Origin: Tricholomella constricta
Lineage: Eukaryota; Basidiomycota; Agaricomycetes; Agaricales; Lyophyllaceae
Direction: 5' to 3'
NCBI GenBank assembly: GCA_013368375.1
Contig: JAACJP010000001.1
Location: forward strand, 1,798,001-1,862,000
Length of the DNA stretch: 64,000 nt
Both the position numbers and the translations under genes were made by a program. Below are positions 22,407 to 37,162 of the stretch, piece after piece; the stretch's first letter is position 1; every line of letters starts with the position of its first letter. The notes under the pieces are model-generated. The model had not been told where the DNA came from and made no database searches. It worked only from the letters and a program-made list of their open reading frames with translations.

Positions 22407-25195
22407 ATGTCGAAGCCTGTTCCAGGAGCGGATCCTCTGATCTCGCTGTTCAGATCCATTGGACTATCTCAAGCCAAAGCTCAGGAAGCCGCCAAGTCTC
22501 CGAAGAGTGCTGCGATTTTGAAGGATATCGTGGAGAGTCATATTGTGATAGCCAATGGAGAGCTCGATGAAAAGCAGGCTGGCCTGATTGTGGCGCTCGC
22601 TGGAGCTTTGGCCAAATCCGATGGCGTTGATCCAACGGAGAGGGACTATATTATCACCAAAATCAAGGGGAGTCAACTGAAATCGGTAGATCAAGTCACA
22701 GGTGAGCATCTTTGCGTGGACAACGTTCCAGTATGTTCAACTGTCGTCAAAGCTGCTGTAAAGTACGTTGAAAGTCGCAAGCTGCCGATCGACGAAAATG
22801 AATTCGACAAAGAATGCGGGGTGGGTGAGTGATGCTAAAGCTTGGTAGAAATGCTTGTCCCAAGCAGCGCATTCAGGTTTCAGCATTACACCGGTGGAAC
22901 TCTATGACCGAGTAACAAGATACATCACTTCAAATGCGGTGACCGGATGGGCAAATCTTGGAGCTGTTATTGGCGCACTGAAAACCACGCCGGAGCTTCG
23001 ATGGGCAAGTCCCCTTGACGTAAAAAATGCAGTAGAAAGGTCTTTCACGGAATCATTCGGTGCCAAAGAAACGGTAAAGCCGAAAGGCAAGGTGAGTTAT
23101 CTTGTTATTCTTCGCATGGGAAAACGCTAGATGTGCTTTTCCGTTAGGAGCCCAAAAAGGACGCGAAGCCTACTCCAGCCAAAGGCAAGCCCGCAGAGTC
23201 CACTACTGATGATGCGTCAACTCGTAGGTCTGTATTTGAGGAAGGTTTCCTGGGATCACTTCATAAACCCGGTGGAAATCCTCAGGCCAACCCTCGCCAC
23301 CGCGAGGCGCACCTTGCCGCTACTGGGGGCAACGTCTGGACACGTTTCCCACCTGAACCTAATGGTTATTTGCATATCGGGCATTCTAAGGCCATTTTCG
23401 TAAATTTCGGATATGCAGCCTATCATAACGGAAAGTGTTATCTGCGATATGACGATACCAATCCCGAGAAGGAAGAAGCTAAGTATTTCGAGAGTATCCT
23501 GGAGATGGTCCGATGGCTCGGATTTGAGCCGTGGAAAATCACCTATTCCAGCGACTACTTCAGCGAACTCTACGACCTGGCAATCGAGTTAATTAAGCGC
23601 GACAAGGCATATGTTTGCCATTGCTCTCGTGAGTGATTTTCTAATATCTGTGTTACAACGGACTGAACATCAGAAACAGAGGAGGAGATCAAGGCAGATC
23701 GGGGCGAAAAACGAGGACAGCCCCGACCATGCGTCCATCGCAATAGGCCGATTTCTGAATCACTCACTGAGTTTGAGGCCATGAAGGATGGAAAGTATCG
23801 CCCGAAAGAGGCCAATCTACGGATGAAACAGGATCTGGAAGACGGCAACCCTCAGATGTGGGATCTAACCGCCTATCGTGTGCTGGACACACCTCATCAC
23901 CGAACACACGACAAGTGGAAGATTTACCCGACCTATGATTTCACGCATTGCTTGGTCGATAGCATCGAGAACATCTCGTGAGTGTCGGACCTTATCCCGA
24001 TTTGTCCATCGCTCGCTCATTCATAATTGTCTCTAGCCACTCTCTCTGCACAACCGAATTCATCGCTTCACGCCAATCCTACGAATGGCTTTGTGATGCC
24101 GTCGATGTGTTCAGGCCCAGGCAATCCGAGTACGGAAGGCTGAATCTAGAAGGAACCATTATGTCAAAGCGGAAAATTCACGCCCTCGTCAGCGGCGGTC
24201 ATGTAAATGGCTGGGATGATCCTCGTCTCTACACACTCATTGCTCTGCGGCGCCGTGGTGTGCCCCCTGGAGCGATCATCTCGTTCGTGAGCACCCTCGG
24301 TGTTTCGACGGCCGCGTCGAACATCGAGATCTCCCGGTTCGAGCAGACCGTTAGGCAGTACCTCGAAGGCACTGCGCCACGCTTGCTTATGGTCATGCGG
24401 CCGCTTAAGGTAACCATCCAGAACCTTCCAGAGGACTACCTCCTGGTGGTCGAGAAGCCACTCCACCCCAAAGTCCCAGAACTCGGGACGTCGTCCATTC
24501 CATTCACGCGCCACTTCTACATTGAGGCCGACGATTTCCGCCTGGAAGACTCTAAGGATTATTTCCGACTTGCACCAGGCAAGACGGTCGGCCTCTTCGG
24601 CGCACCATATCCCGTTACCTACGTCTCGCACACAACCGATCCTGCAACCAACGAGGTCGTAGAGGTGGTAGTGAAATTAGAAAACGAAGGCGCGACCAAG
24701 AAGCCCAAAGCCTTCATCCAGTGGGTGGCCGAGCATGCGCCATCTGGCAGTCCGGTCCGGGTGGATGAGACTCGCATCTTCCATCGCTTATTTAAGAGCG
24801 ACCGCCCCTCTGGTGACGTCGCTGACCTCCAGTCAGACAGCTTAGAAGTCGTCAAGGGTGCGCTCATCGAGACTGGGTTCTTGTCACTGGCCAAGCGGTC
24901 CATGATCAGTGCTCGCCGGGAAGCGAAAGCACGGACGGAGCAGGCGGCCAAGGAAAACGCGACGGCCCAAACTGCGCCTGGAGACGATACGCCACATGTC
25001 ACAAGCGAGCAGCTTGTTGGGAAAGAATGTGTCCGATTTCAGGGTTTGCGGGTTGCGTACTTCGCTCTAGATAGGGACGCTAGGGTTGCCTCTCTCGATG
25101 AACCCGATACTGTCGGGCCAGCCAGGAAACAGGGTGACTATTTTATTCTCAACCGCATCGTCAGCTTGAAGGAGGATTCTGGAAAGGCGGCTTAA
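22407..25195 (+). CDS. GLN4: Glutaminyl-tRNA synthetase
   Basis: Cytosolic class I synthetase that charges tRNA-Gln. Six exons (22407..22701, 22753..22824, 22877..23091, 23148..23628, 23674..23977, 24037..25195) give 841 residues. The N-terminal non-specific RNA-binding domain ([16 protein letters not shown] to [18 protein letters not shown]) is followed by a Lys/Pro linker. The catalytic core has [16 protein letters not shown] (HIGH motif), [13 protein letters not shown] and the KMSKS counterpart TIMSKRKI. The C-terminal beta-barrel anticodon-binding domain ends in [14 protein letters not shown]. Length and domain order match fungal Gln4. It ends tail to tail with alpha-tubulin A, 191 bases apart. 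Confidence 0.96.
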
Positions 25196-25386
25196 ACACC
25201 ATGTATATCCTCAAAGGTTTCTAGCGATTGTCGGCAGGGTCTCTTATCCAGTTAAAATGATGCAGTGTTCCGGTGTAATTGTAGAAGGGACGACGGTATA
25301 CGTGAAAACTCGTGAAAGAAGCAAACATAATTAAACGTGAACTAATGCCCCAAAGGGCCGGCCAATCGTGACAAAACCCTCAGTAC

Positions 25387-27131
25387 TCACTCAGCCTCGG
25401 CCTCCTCGACGTCAGCAGAGTCGATGCCAACTTCCTCGTAGTCCTTCTCGAGAGCAGCTAGATCCTCGCGCGCCTCTGAGAACTCACCCTCCTCCATACC
25501 CTCGCCGACGTACCAGTGAACAAAGGCGCGCTTGGAGTAAAGAAGATCGAACTTGTGATCAAGGCGGCTCCAGGCGGCGGAGATGGCGGTGGTGTTGGAC
25601 AACATGCACATGCTACGAGAGACTTGTGCGAGGTCACCGCCAGGGACGTGTGCTGGGGGCTCGTTGCAGATACCGAGCTTGAAACCAGTAGGACACCAGT
25701 CGACGAACTGGATGGTGCGCTTCGTCTTGATGATGGCAACAGCGGCATTGACGTCCTTGGGGACGACATCACCACGGTAGAGCAGAGCGCAAGCCACTAG
25801 AGCAGTTGTCAAACTCTGGGGGCTCCGTAAAATGGTAACAACGCACTGTATTTGCCCTCCCTGGGGTCGCACTTGACCATCTGGTTGCCAGTCTCGAAGC
25901 AGGAGAAGGTCATGTCAGCGACGGAATTCTGCTCGTGATGAGCCTTCTCGGCAGAGATGATGGGGGCGAAGGTGGCAAGGGGGAAGTGAATGCGAGGGAA
26001 ACTATGTGATGATGGGTCAGGGCGAGAACATATAAACACACGAATAAACTCACGGAACCAAGTTGGTTTGGAACTCGTTCAGGTCTACGTTGAGGGACCC
26101 ATCGAAGCGGAGGGAGGCGGTGATGGAGGAAACCACTTGGGCGATGAGTCGATTCAAGTTCGTAAGGCTGGGCGATTGGATGTTGAGGTTCTTTTTACAG
26201 ATGTCGTAAATTGCTTCGTTATCAACCTAACAATATATGAGCCCAATTGTTCAATTTTGAGGTGAAGAATATTCACCATAAAAGAGCAGTCAGAGTGCTC
26301 GAGCGTCGTGTGGGTCGTCAATACCGAGTTGTAGGGCTCTACAACAGAGTTGGCGAGGGTCGGTGCAGGGTAGACACTGAATTCCAGCTTCGATTTCTTG
26401 CCGTAATCCGTTGACAGACGCTCAAGGATGAGTGCACCAAGACCGGAACCAGTTCCTCCACCGAACGAGTGGAAGACAAAGAAGCCCTGGAGGCCAGAGC
26501 AGTTGTCTGCCAGGCGACGAACTTTGTCCATCACAATATCGATCTTCTCCTTTCCGATGGTATAGTGACCGCGAGCGTCTGAAAGGACACAATTAGGGTC
26601 AAATAAGAAAGAAACGATGAGAACATGAGGCATAATTACAATTGCTGGCAGCATCCTCCTTTCCTGTCAAAAGTGTTTCCGGGTGGAAGAGACTCCTGTA
26701 GGGACCGCTCCTGACTTCATCGATGACATTGGGCTCGAGGTCGACGTAGAGGGAACGGGGCACGTGTTTGCCAGAGGAAGTCTCCGAGAAGAATGTGCTG
26801 AAGCCACCATCGTTGGCAGACGGCGAGCCCTCCATCAAACGACCGTCAGGCTGGTTGGAGAATGAGACGAGCAATGCATCAGAGTGTCGATTCAACTCAC
26901 GCTGAGACCGTGCTCGACGGTGTACAGCTCCCCTGTGTTAATCGGATCAGTATCAGGCCACTTTTCGTTTTGAACCCGTCCGACAGCAAGAGAACGAAAA
27001 GACGCGTTATAGGGTCTGGCACTCGCGACGATGTGCGAAGGGAATGTACTGGCCAAGAATGAGGACTTACAGCAGGCGTTTCCGATCTGGACACCAGCCT
27101 GACCAACGTGCACGGAGATGACTTCACGCAT
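25387..27131 (-). CDS. TUB1: Alpha-tubulin A
   Basis: This is an alpha-tubulin, about 446 residues, building microtubules with beta-tubulin. The start [20 protein letters not shown] is alpha-specific. [11 protein letters not shown] is the GTP-binding signature, and [12 protein letters not shown] carries the catalytic Glu that drives hydrolysis of the beta-subunit GTP. The nucleotide loops [17 protein letters not shown] and CLLYRGD-like [13 protein letters not shown] are present. At least seven exons were followed by frame. The tail ends VEEAEAE, without the C-terminal aromatic residue usual in alpha-tubulins. The acetylatable Lys40 loop is absent. It differs clearly from the second gene at 34842 and lacks that gene's introns after WCPTGFK and in the last 100 codons. 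Confidence 0.96.
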
Positions 27132-27408
27132 TTTGTAAGAGTGCTAAGGCTATAGGGAGAGGAGATCAGTACAGAGTGATAACGACGACGCGTAGAGGAC
27201 AACTGACGATGGAAGAAGAGGAAGAAATGAGACTGCGATGGCAGAACAAAGCCAGCCGACTTGCACACCTCGAAATTAAGGAAGGCGTGTCTTCCCACGC
27301 ATTCCATGTCACGCATGGTCTGTGCGTCCCCAATGTTTGCTAAAGACGCGCTAGTCTACTTATACATACATAGCTGTCCAGTCCGATGAAATGGGTCTAT
27401 AGATTCCC

Positions 27409-30400
27409 TCAATTGTCCGATTTTACGATGCCCAGCTGCTCGCCAACCTGCTTGGTACCCCGCAGCGCCTTCTTTGAGGTCTCTTTTCCGAAGTATCTTT
27501 TCCCCAAGGTTTCGTTAATGGCACGAGGCGTTATCCGAGAACGACTTACCGAACAATACCATCCCACATGCGGAGGCCATGCACTGGTATGACATGCGTT
27601 CGGACTTGCTGCTCCGACACAGACTGCCTTGGTGGTCTGTTAGGGTCGTCGTTGGGGTCGAAGGTCGCGCGAATCGCGTCAGATACACGTAACCTCGGCA
27701 CCGTTTTGTGTGTGACAGGCGCCGTGTGGTAGATACTCTTTTTCAAGAGTGCGAGAGCCTCGGGCTATGCAAATGTCAGACAAGCCTCTCCATGTAGACG
27801 TTTCAAAAACACACCGTGTCACGTCGTTTCGCGATGGCGCTTGGTGGGGGTCTCTCGTCGTCAAGATCAAGGGGACCCCAACGCCGGTCGTCTTGTATCC
27901 GATCGGGTTTGTTGTGTTGTAATCCGATCGACGTGCTCTTTTCCTGCGGTGTTGTTTCTCCGCTTATGATCAGTCCCTGGAGACGCGCATTGTCGAGGAT
28001 TCTCTCCGCTTTTGCTTCCAGTCTAACCCTACGTTTAATGGCTCTTTTCGCGCTGCGTTTGAAGCGTTTATCCCATTGCTCTTGTCCATCCAACCACCTG
28101 CGCGTAGGAGCCTCCTTGATGAGTCCAACTTGTCCAGGTCGAATATTGAGAGCCGGAATCTCCTCAGGGGGCTCCATAGGTCGTGAAACACCACTTATGT
28201 CGACACGCTCCCGAATCATCAAAACATTCCGAATATCTTTTGTCTAGGCAGGCTATGAGTGCGCACAAAATCGACGTCAGACCAATAACATACCTTGTCT
28301 CGACCCGAAGCATGCAAAGTGTCGTCGCTGCCGACCCTTTGTGGTTCGGGCATTATATCGGTCTGCCCATGTTTGACCTCCTCGGAGACGTTGGCTTCAT
28401 TGCGCTTGTACAATTTGACGTCAGAGGGATCAGATGATTTCTGACCCGCCTGACGCTTCTTCTCGTGTCCATGACGGCTAAGATAATTCTTTGAGGCTTT
28501 CAACGCTGAAGGGTGATCTTCATGAGCCTCAGTATCCACATGGATTTTGGTGGGTGGTCGGTGAAGTTCAGGAAATGGGTTGCGCTCGAGATGGTCGGCG
28601 TCGTACCGCGATACGTGCTTAACAAACTCCGCGATGGAGCGATATGCGCATTTCGCCTATTGAAAAGTATTAGGATAATATGTTTTCTGGGATTACGATA
28701 ATCCTACACTGTGTGTGAAGCTGAAGACGGTTAAAACATGGCACATCCCTGGCTGACAGTGAGATAAGCTCATCTAGGTCGACGAGAGGAATATTCACCA
28801 TCAAACACTTGAAGATGAACCTGGAAGACGGGTGTCAGCAAGGATTCCTCGGATGAAAGGGAAGTAACGTGCCTTTGTAGGCGTTGTGAATCGTTCTGAA
28901 TTTTCTTTCTGACGTTTTCCGTCTCGGAGGACTCCATTCCTTGCGGGGTATTTGGATAGATGAGAGGCGCGGTGTGCCAGGTAGACAATTTCGTCCCGCA
29001 AGACCTCATCGTTGCCTGCGAGGATATATAGAGGAGGAAGGTTTCCTAATGAGCCTTGTAGGATAGGTGAAACCAGCGGATGCGACAGCTGCCTAAAGGT
29101 AAATATCAGCTAAACCACAGTGATCGTCAAGTATGTGAATACTTACTCAGTCGTGGCATATAGCTGGATCTGAGAACGTAGCTCAAGAGGAACGGCGTTC
29201 GAGTCTTCCATCAATACCTTGGGTGGCTTAGGTTCCCAGAAATCGACGTCGTAGTCGTCTGCGTCTTCTTCTCCGTGCTTTCTTGACGGATGCCTAAAGG
29301 GACGCCTTCCATCACCTTGGCCGGCGCTTACACTTGAGTGTTCGTGAAGCATTTCCAACTGTGTATGGATCCTTCCCTCATTTGTTGTGATGTTGTCCGT
29401 ATGAGCGGCTTCGCTGACGCGGCTCTTACTGGGCTTCAGTGTATCGCAATGCCCTGGCTTCGGGGGAGGATTGGATTTAGAAGGAACGGCGCGCCCAGGT
29501 CCTTGGGGAAGTGGATCGACGGGCCAAAGGGTCGAAGGCTTAGCAAGAAAACCATGTTGAGGGATAATATCCTGTTTATCGATGCTCAATTATAGAAACA
29601 GGCAAGTTATAAGATGTACATGCCGTATTGCAGTTCTCCATGATACTCGGGAAGCTATGGGTCAGGTCGACCCACGGGCTGATTAAGACGGCACCTGCTG
29701 GCATTGGCAGACCCAAGTCTCGAAGGATTGTGAGTACAGTGAGGCAAAGCCCGCCGCCTGCAGAATCTCCAGCAAAAACAATTTTTGAGGGAGGGACAGC
29801 CTTGTGCCGTGCGCTAAGAGGTGGTTGAGTCAAATATATATCTGTCAACGCGATGTTTAACGACAGATTGAAAAGCAGCAATTGCACATACACGCGGCAA
29901 GGACGTCTTGCAATGGACAAGGCCAAGGGTATTGGGGTGCCTTTCTGTACGAAACGTTGAGTTGTATAATTCAGCGTAACACAAGAACCATACCGGTAGT
30001 TGACTGCAAACGCCCTTCCCTTGAACTTGCGAGCTAGGGCCAGGGTAAGCACAACGAAGCACGGAGGACAGGATGAAATTACCATAGCGGATGATTTGGT
30101 ATCTGTGAGTGTCTATGGTAGATGATATGCCTCAGTGCCTCAGGCCCTCTTAGATAGATGGGTTGACCCCACTTATAGAGCCCCAAAAATAGCCACCTGT
30201 CCGAGTTTTTGTGAATATATCGACCCTTACACAAGGTATGAAGGCGCACCTCCGTGAACATACAGCTGACCATGTGATTAGCTTTGATAAACGCGTCATG
30301 AGCATTTGGTCATACCATAACTGTTTCAAGATTGTCCATTCTCAAGATAGTGGTCTCATCATCACTCAACTTCTGGTTCATGTGCGGATGATCCTTGGCC

Positions 30401-30698
30401 GTGCTGAGGTATTCCTTTTCCGTTATCCATTCGGCATCGATTCCATCCAGGCCACGAACTTGCCACCAACGTTCCCCACCTACAACGTGTTTGAGCTCGT
30501 CAGGACCAAACCAGTCGATCAAAATGTCAGCTGCGCGATTGCATGAGGAAAGGGGTATGAGAACAGGTGCTACCGCAGCCCAAAACGGCGCGGGGACGTG
30601 GGTGTTAGTGCTGCATATCCCTGTGAGAAGCTGCACGGTTTGCAGAGGAGTTAAACGCACAATGCTTGCAGAGACTCTACAGTGTTTTTGGTGCCCAT
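27409..30698 (-). CDS. Say1-like alpha/beta-hydrolase with long basic C-terminal extension
   Basis: HSL-type alpha/beta-hydrolase (steryl acetyl hydrolase-like). Spliced in order it reads [20 protein letters not shown], then a 16 nt exon (30250..30265) giving the oxyanion motif [37 protein letters not shown], nucleophile [37 protein letters not shown], acid [14 protein letters not shown], and the His in [12 protein letters not shown]. About 250 further residues after the fold are basic, including [20 protein letters not shown]. Two introns (29572..29623 and 28821..28872) use GC donors. The start is unresolved: ATG at 30698 opens a plausible leader ([14 protein letters not shown]) that is one base out of frame with the next segment [13 protein letters not shown] near 30656. 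Substrate is probably a lipid ester; an ER location is inferred from the family. Confidence 0.85.
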
Positions 30699-31209
30699 TT
30701 CTATAAAGGCTGAGGTTGTTCGTGTGTTAGTAACGGACCTATGTTTGTATAGCAATATATACCCTTCACTATGTGAAACGCCCTGGGAGCAATGTTTAGG
30801 GGTAAGCAGAGATGGGAGACGGACAAGACTGACTGGTCGAAGAATATATCATCTTTGGCATCTTGTTCTTCCGTCTTCCCGATATTATGGGCTTTACGCT
30901 TTCCATGATTGAGGAATGTTTTGACAACGACTGAAGAGAATGTCGTTTAGACATTGACATGGTGGGGGTTTCTCAAAAAAAAAATTGGTATACCAGGTGC
31001 AATATGGACTGCTGCCGATGCAGTTGTTACAGGCATTGTTGCGGAGAGAGTCAGAAGGAGGGACGACAGTGCAGACCATGTTGGTTTCACACTTTAAATA
31101 AATGGTGTGACGTCACACAAAGTCCATGATCAGACGCGCTATTTGGCGTAGACGCAACAGCCAAACAACCGCTTTTGTGTGTTCGCTAGTGAATGACTTT
31201 CTCACGGCA
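30699..31209. promoter_or_regulatory. Divergent promoter region, hydrolase / CFT2
   Basis: This 511-base gap lies between the starts of two divergent genes. It contains short open frames without recognisable domains and an A-run near 30974-30984. An upstream exon of the hydrolase may lie here if the model at 30698 is wrong. A TGACGTCA palindrome sits at about 31108-31115 (a CRE/ATF-type site). Confidence 0.5.
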
Positions 31210-34200
31210 ATGATCACTTTTACACCGCTGTCGGGCGCTGCCCGCTCGTCACAGACGAAGCCATTGGCCTACCTGCTGCAGGTCGACGATGTTCGGATTC
31301 TCCTCGACTGTGGCGCGCCTGACTGGGCTCCGGAACCGGCACACACAATAATTCCTGACGGCGCTGAGGAGCCTTCATATCACTGGGAAACATACTGCAA
31401 TTCTCTTCGGGAGTGCGTGAATCTAGCTCGATACTCACAGTAGAAGCTAACTCTGATATTGTAGATGTGCGCCAACTATCGATCTCGTCCTTCTGTCTCA
31501 TGGGGATTTGGCTCATACCGGTCTCTACCCATACGCGTACTCGAGATGGGGCTTGAAAGCACCTGCATACACAACATTACCAGTACAGGCAATGGGAAGG
31601 ATTGCTGTCTCAGAAGACGTGGAGGGGATACGAGACGAGGAAGATGTTGACGACGAGGACGAGGCCAAATCACAGCAAGAAAGTGGCGCTATAGAGCTGG
31701 CTGAACGACCGAGTACTCCACCACCGAAGACAGAGGGTAAAAAAGGCAAATATGTTGCGACACTGACCGAGGTCCAAGATGCTTTCGACTCCATCAATAC
31801 CCTCCGGTATTCACAACCCACACATCTACAAGGTTCGTTCTCGATGCTTTTGAATGGATACTCTATATTCATTCGTCGTTAAGGGAAATGTCAAGGTTTA
31901 ACCATCATACCGTTCAACGCGGGCCATACGCTCGGTGGTACAATATGGAAAATCAGGTCTCCGTCTTCAGGGACTATCCTCTATGCCCTGAATATCAACC
32001 ATATGAAAGAACGCCACCTCGACGGTACGGTGCTTATGCGTCAAGCTGCCGGTGGAGTTTTTGAACCGTTGGCGAGGCCGGATTTGCTAATCACTGACGC
32101 GGACAGAGCATCTGTCGTTACTAGTCGACGGAGAGAGCGTGATGCGGCGCTTATTGGTATGCTGAATCTCTGCAAAGCTCTCAGTGCAGATACTCATTAG
32201 GCTTTAGACACGATAACAGCAACTCTCACGTCTCGGTCATCCCTTCTCCTACCATGCGACTCGAGCACACGAATTTTGGAATTGCTCGTATTGTTGGACC
32301 AGCATTGGAACTACTCGCGTCTTCGATATCCAATATGTCTCCTGTCGCGATCAGGCAGAGAAATGCTGACATTTGTGCGGAGTATGATGGAATGGCTGGG
32401 CGGAACTGTCAGTAAGGAGGACGTTGGTGAAGAGGGCACGGGTAATCGTCAAGGGCATAAACGGAAGCGAGATGATGAGGGGGAAGAAGAGGCCTTGGGG
32501 GCATTCGCGTTACGGTTCAAGTGAGTCTTCGGAGCAATGTTTATGGTTTCTGGACGATTTTCGCATATTGTACAACAGGCATCTGGAATTTTTTCCGAAT
32601 CCTCAGGCACTTCTACAAACGTACTCATCGAAGGACCCCAAGCTAATACTCGCCGTTCCTGCATCACTATCTCATGGACCATCGAGGAACCTGTTTGCCG
32701 ACTTTGCAGCTGTCCCTGATAATGTCGTGCTGTTAACAGGACGTAGCGAGGAAGGAACACTTGGTCGTGACTTGTTTGAGAAATGGAACGATTCCCAAAG
32801 GCCAGACGATAAATGGGACAAGGGCAAGATTGGAAGCAATATCATGATGGACGGGGCTCTCAGACTTCGCGTAAGATTATGCGACCTCCTGTGGCACAGT
32901 AACTGATTTTTCATTCAGATGAACCACAAAGTGCCTCTACAAGGTGCTGAACTGGAAGCGTACCAACAAAAAGAACGTGCGGCAAAGGAAAAAGAGGCTG
33001 CCCATCAAGCAGCGCTCGCACGGAATCAGCGAATGCTCGAAGCAGACGAGGACGAGAGTGATTCTGACTCCGATTCTGACGCGGACGACGAAGATGAAGT
33101 CAGACAGGCTCTTGAAAATGATATGGAGACGGATGGCGCTGGTGGCGATCAGGAAGTCGGAAGGCGGAGAAAGACCGACAGAGGGACTGGGGACGTGGAT
33201 TGGGGACTAGATGGCGACGAAGGGCTAACAAAACAGTTATTGTCCTTTGATATCTATATCAAGGGCAACGTATCGAAAGCGACATCGTTTTTCAAATCTG
33301 CTGGGGGGCAAACGCAACGGTTCAGGATGTTCCCATATGTGGAGAAAAAACGACGCGTGGACGAGTACGGCGAGACCATTGATGTCGGAATGTGGTTGCG
33401 GAAGGGTAAAGTTCTCGAAGAGGACGCAGAAACCGACGAGGCGAAAGACTACCGTTTGAAGACGCTTGCGGAGGAGGATGCTAGGGTAAGGACTCCGGCT
33501 GTAACAGAAAATCATTTCTGAAGGTTTTCTATAGAAAGCTATCAGAGAACCCCCTTCGAAGTTCGTGTCGTCAGAGCTCGAGGTTCAATTAGCCTGCCGG
33601 CTGTTGTTCGTGGACATGGAGGGGTTAAACGATGGTCGCGCCGTTAAGACCATCGTCCCACAGATTAATCCCCGGAAAATGGTGAGTACGCTCAGGTCCT
33701 GGTCATCTTCAACTAAATATTATTTAATAGATAATCGTACATGCACCTCCAAGCGCAACAGATGCCCTCATTGAAAGTTGTGCCAACATTCGCGCAATGA
33801 CTAAGGACATCTTCGCTCCTGCAGTGGGGGAAAGCGTGCAGATTGGACAACAAACCAACAGCTTCTCAATATCCATCAGCGATGAGCTCCTAGCAACCCT
33901 CAAAATGTCTCGGGTACGTAACTTGCTATGGCGTCGGTCGACCAAGGCTTACTGACTGTTACACATTCTAGTTTGAGGACAATGAGGTAGGCTTTGTGAC
34001 GGGCCGGATCGTCGCACACGCCAACTCGACCATCCCGGTCCTAGAGCCAGTCATTACAACCGTCGCTAAGACTGCTTCCCAGCAGGCGACACTTCGACCA
34101 AGGACGTTGGGAGCTCGACCGACCGTCACCCTTCCTCATTCGACGATGATCGGAGAACTTAAGTTGACATCCCTCAAGGCACGCTTGGCCGCCATTGGGG

Positions 34201-34400
34201 TGCAAGCCGAACTCATTGGCGAGGGCGTGCTAATATGTGGAGCAGGCGCAAAACGTAACACGGCATCAGACACGCTAGGAGAGTCTGTCGCAGTGCGAAA
34301 GACGGCAAAGGGGAAGGTGGAGTTGGATGGAAACGTGTCCGAGGTGTATTATACTGTGCGGCGGGAGATATACAACTTGCACGCGCTTGTAGCAGCCTGA
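31210..34400 (+). CDS. CFT2: Cleavage and polyadenylation factor subunit CFT2 (CPSF2/CPSF100)
   Basis: Nine exons (31210..31412, 31465..31832, 31884..32156, 32208..32520, 32579..32870, 32919..33485, 33535..33681, 33731..33913, 33972..34400) give 924 residues. The protein has a metallo-beta-lactamase/beta-CASP fold: QVDDVRILLDCGAP, DLVLLSHGDLAHTG, TIIPFNAGHTLGGTIWKI and DLLITDADRAS. It is the non-catalytic partner of Ysh1/CPSF73: the zinc motif HxHxDH is degraded to SHGDLAH. An acidic insert (DEEDVDDEDEAKSQQ) and a second, longer Asp/Ser-rich block near the middle interrupt the fold. The C-terminal domain ends TVRREIYNLHALVA. It works in 3'-end formation of mRNA. Confidence 0.95.
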
Positions 34401-34841
34401 TTGTAGACAGAAGCACGATTTGATATATATGTTACATTATCATCAGGGAGTAACAAATCCATGTGGCAGTGTGTGGGGGTGTGTCCGTGGCACGCACACG
34501 TAACTCCTCGCGAACAACGTGCACGGGCTGTAATTACGGTTTTTGATCAGACGGAGAGTGCAATATACGCGACGTTCATGCCCTTCTCCTGCAGCTATGG
34601 ACTCGATGACTTTGGATCGCCAGCCAATCAGAACATGTGTGTGTGGGAAAAGAAGCTTTAAAACAATAAATTATATTTTTACTATTATACGCCGGCCGGT
34701 CACGGACTGACGGCCGACCAAACAAGGAAGGAAGGCGTGGGCAAGATTTTTAGTTGGCTTGCCCTCTGACCACTTTCCCCAAGAGCTTCAGTTCTCTCTT
34801 CCCCAACCACTTCCCGCTTTTCTCAAATTTCTTAACGAACA
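34401..34841. promoter_or_regulatory. Promoter region of alpha-tubulin B
   Basis: This 441-base region between the CFT2 stop and the alpha-tubulin B start holds an AT-rich run (34660-34688, including TTATATTTTT), then a palindrome-rich GC stretch (CGCCGGCCGGTCACGGAC, about 34690-34707), then a pyrimidine-rich leader up to the ATG. A strong, constitutive promoter would fit, but this is inference. Confidence 0.5.
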
Positions 34842-36759
<1,918 letters not shown>

Positions 36760-37162
36760 AGAGAGATTGCAAGAGGTGGAAGTGTCTTTCCCTATCTTGT
36801 CCCCAGAGGGACATGTTGGGAAACCTAAAATACCCTTTACTACGATTCTCCCCGTTACGAATACCTATAGGTTACTCCCGTCGTTCTCTTTTTTTTTTTG
36901 CATTTACGTACGTACGTCTACTAAGTTACCTGTGAATTACCAGGTTTCGTGTTTATCATAAACTCCCTTTATTCTAAAATTACAGCAACGTTGAGGAGAC
37001 GTGATGACCTATTATTGGTCTGCTACTTAAGTCAGTATCTAAATATATCCCTCTCTAGTCTAATCCTGGCGAATTGTGACCTCTACACCTTTCTCGAGTC
37101 GTTTGAATGTGATGCTACGTCGGAGCGTCAGATCAATCACGAGTGGGAACCTAACTGAATAT
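36760..37162. other. Intergenic region, alpha-tubulin B / HAD phosphatase 3' ends
   Basis: Both genes end here (convergent). The 403 bases contain a T-run near 36891-36900, a tandem ACGTACGTACGT near 36906-36916, and otherwise AT-rich 3' flank. No coding signal is seen. Confidence 0.45.

Noticed and set aside
25387..27131. First reading of the two tubulins as beta-tubulin
   Set aside because: The start [20 protein letters not shown] and the catalytic Glu segment are alpha-type; beta-tubulin starts with a different MREI..QCGNQ motif.
36900..36920. ACGTACGTACGT run as a possible microsatellite or origin element
   Set aside because: It is only three units in a 3' flank and too short to interpret.
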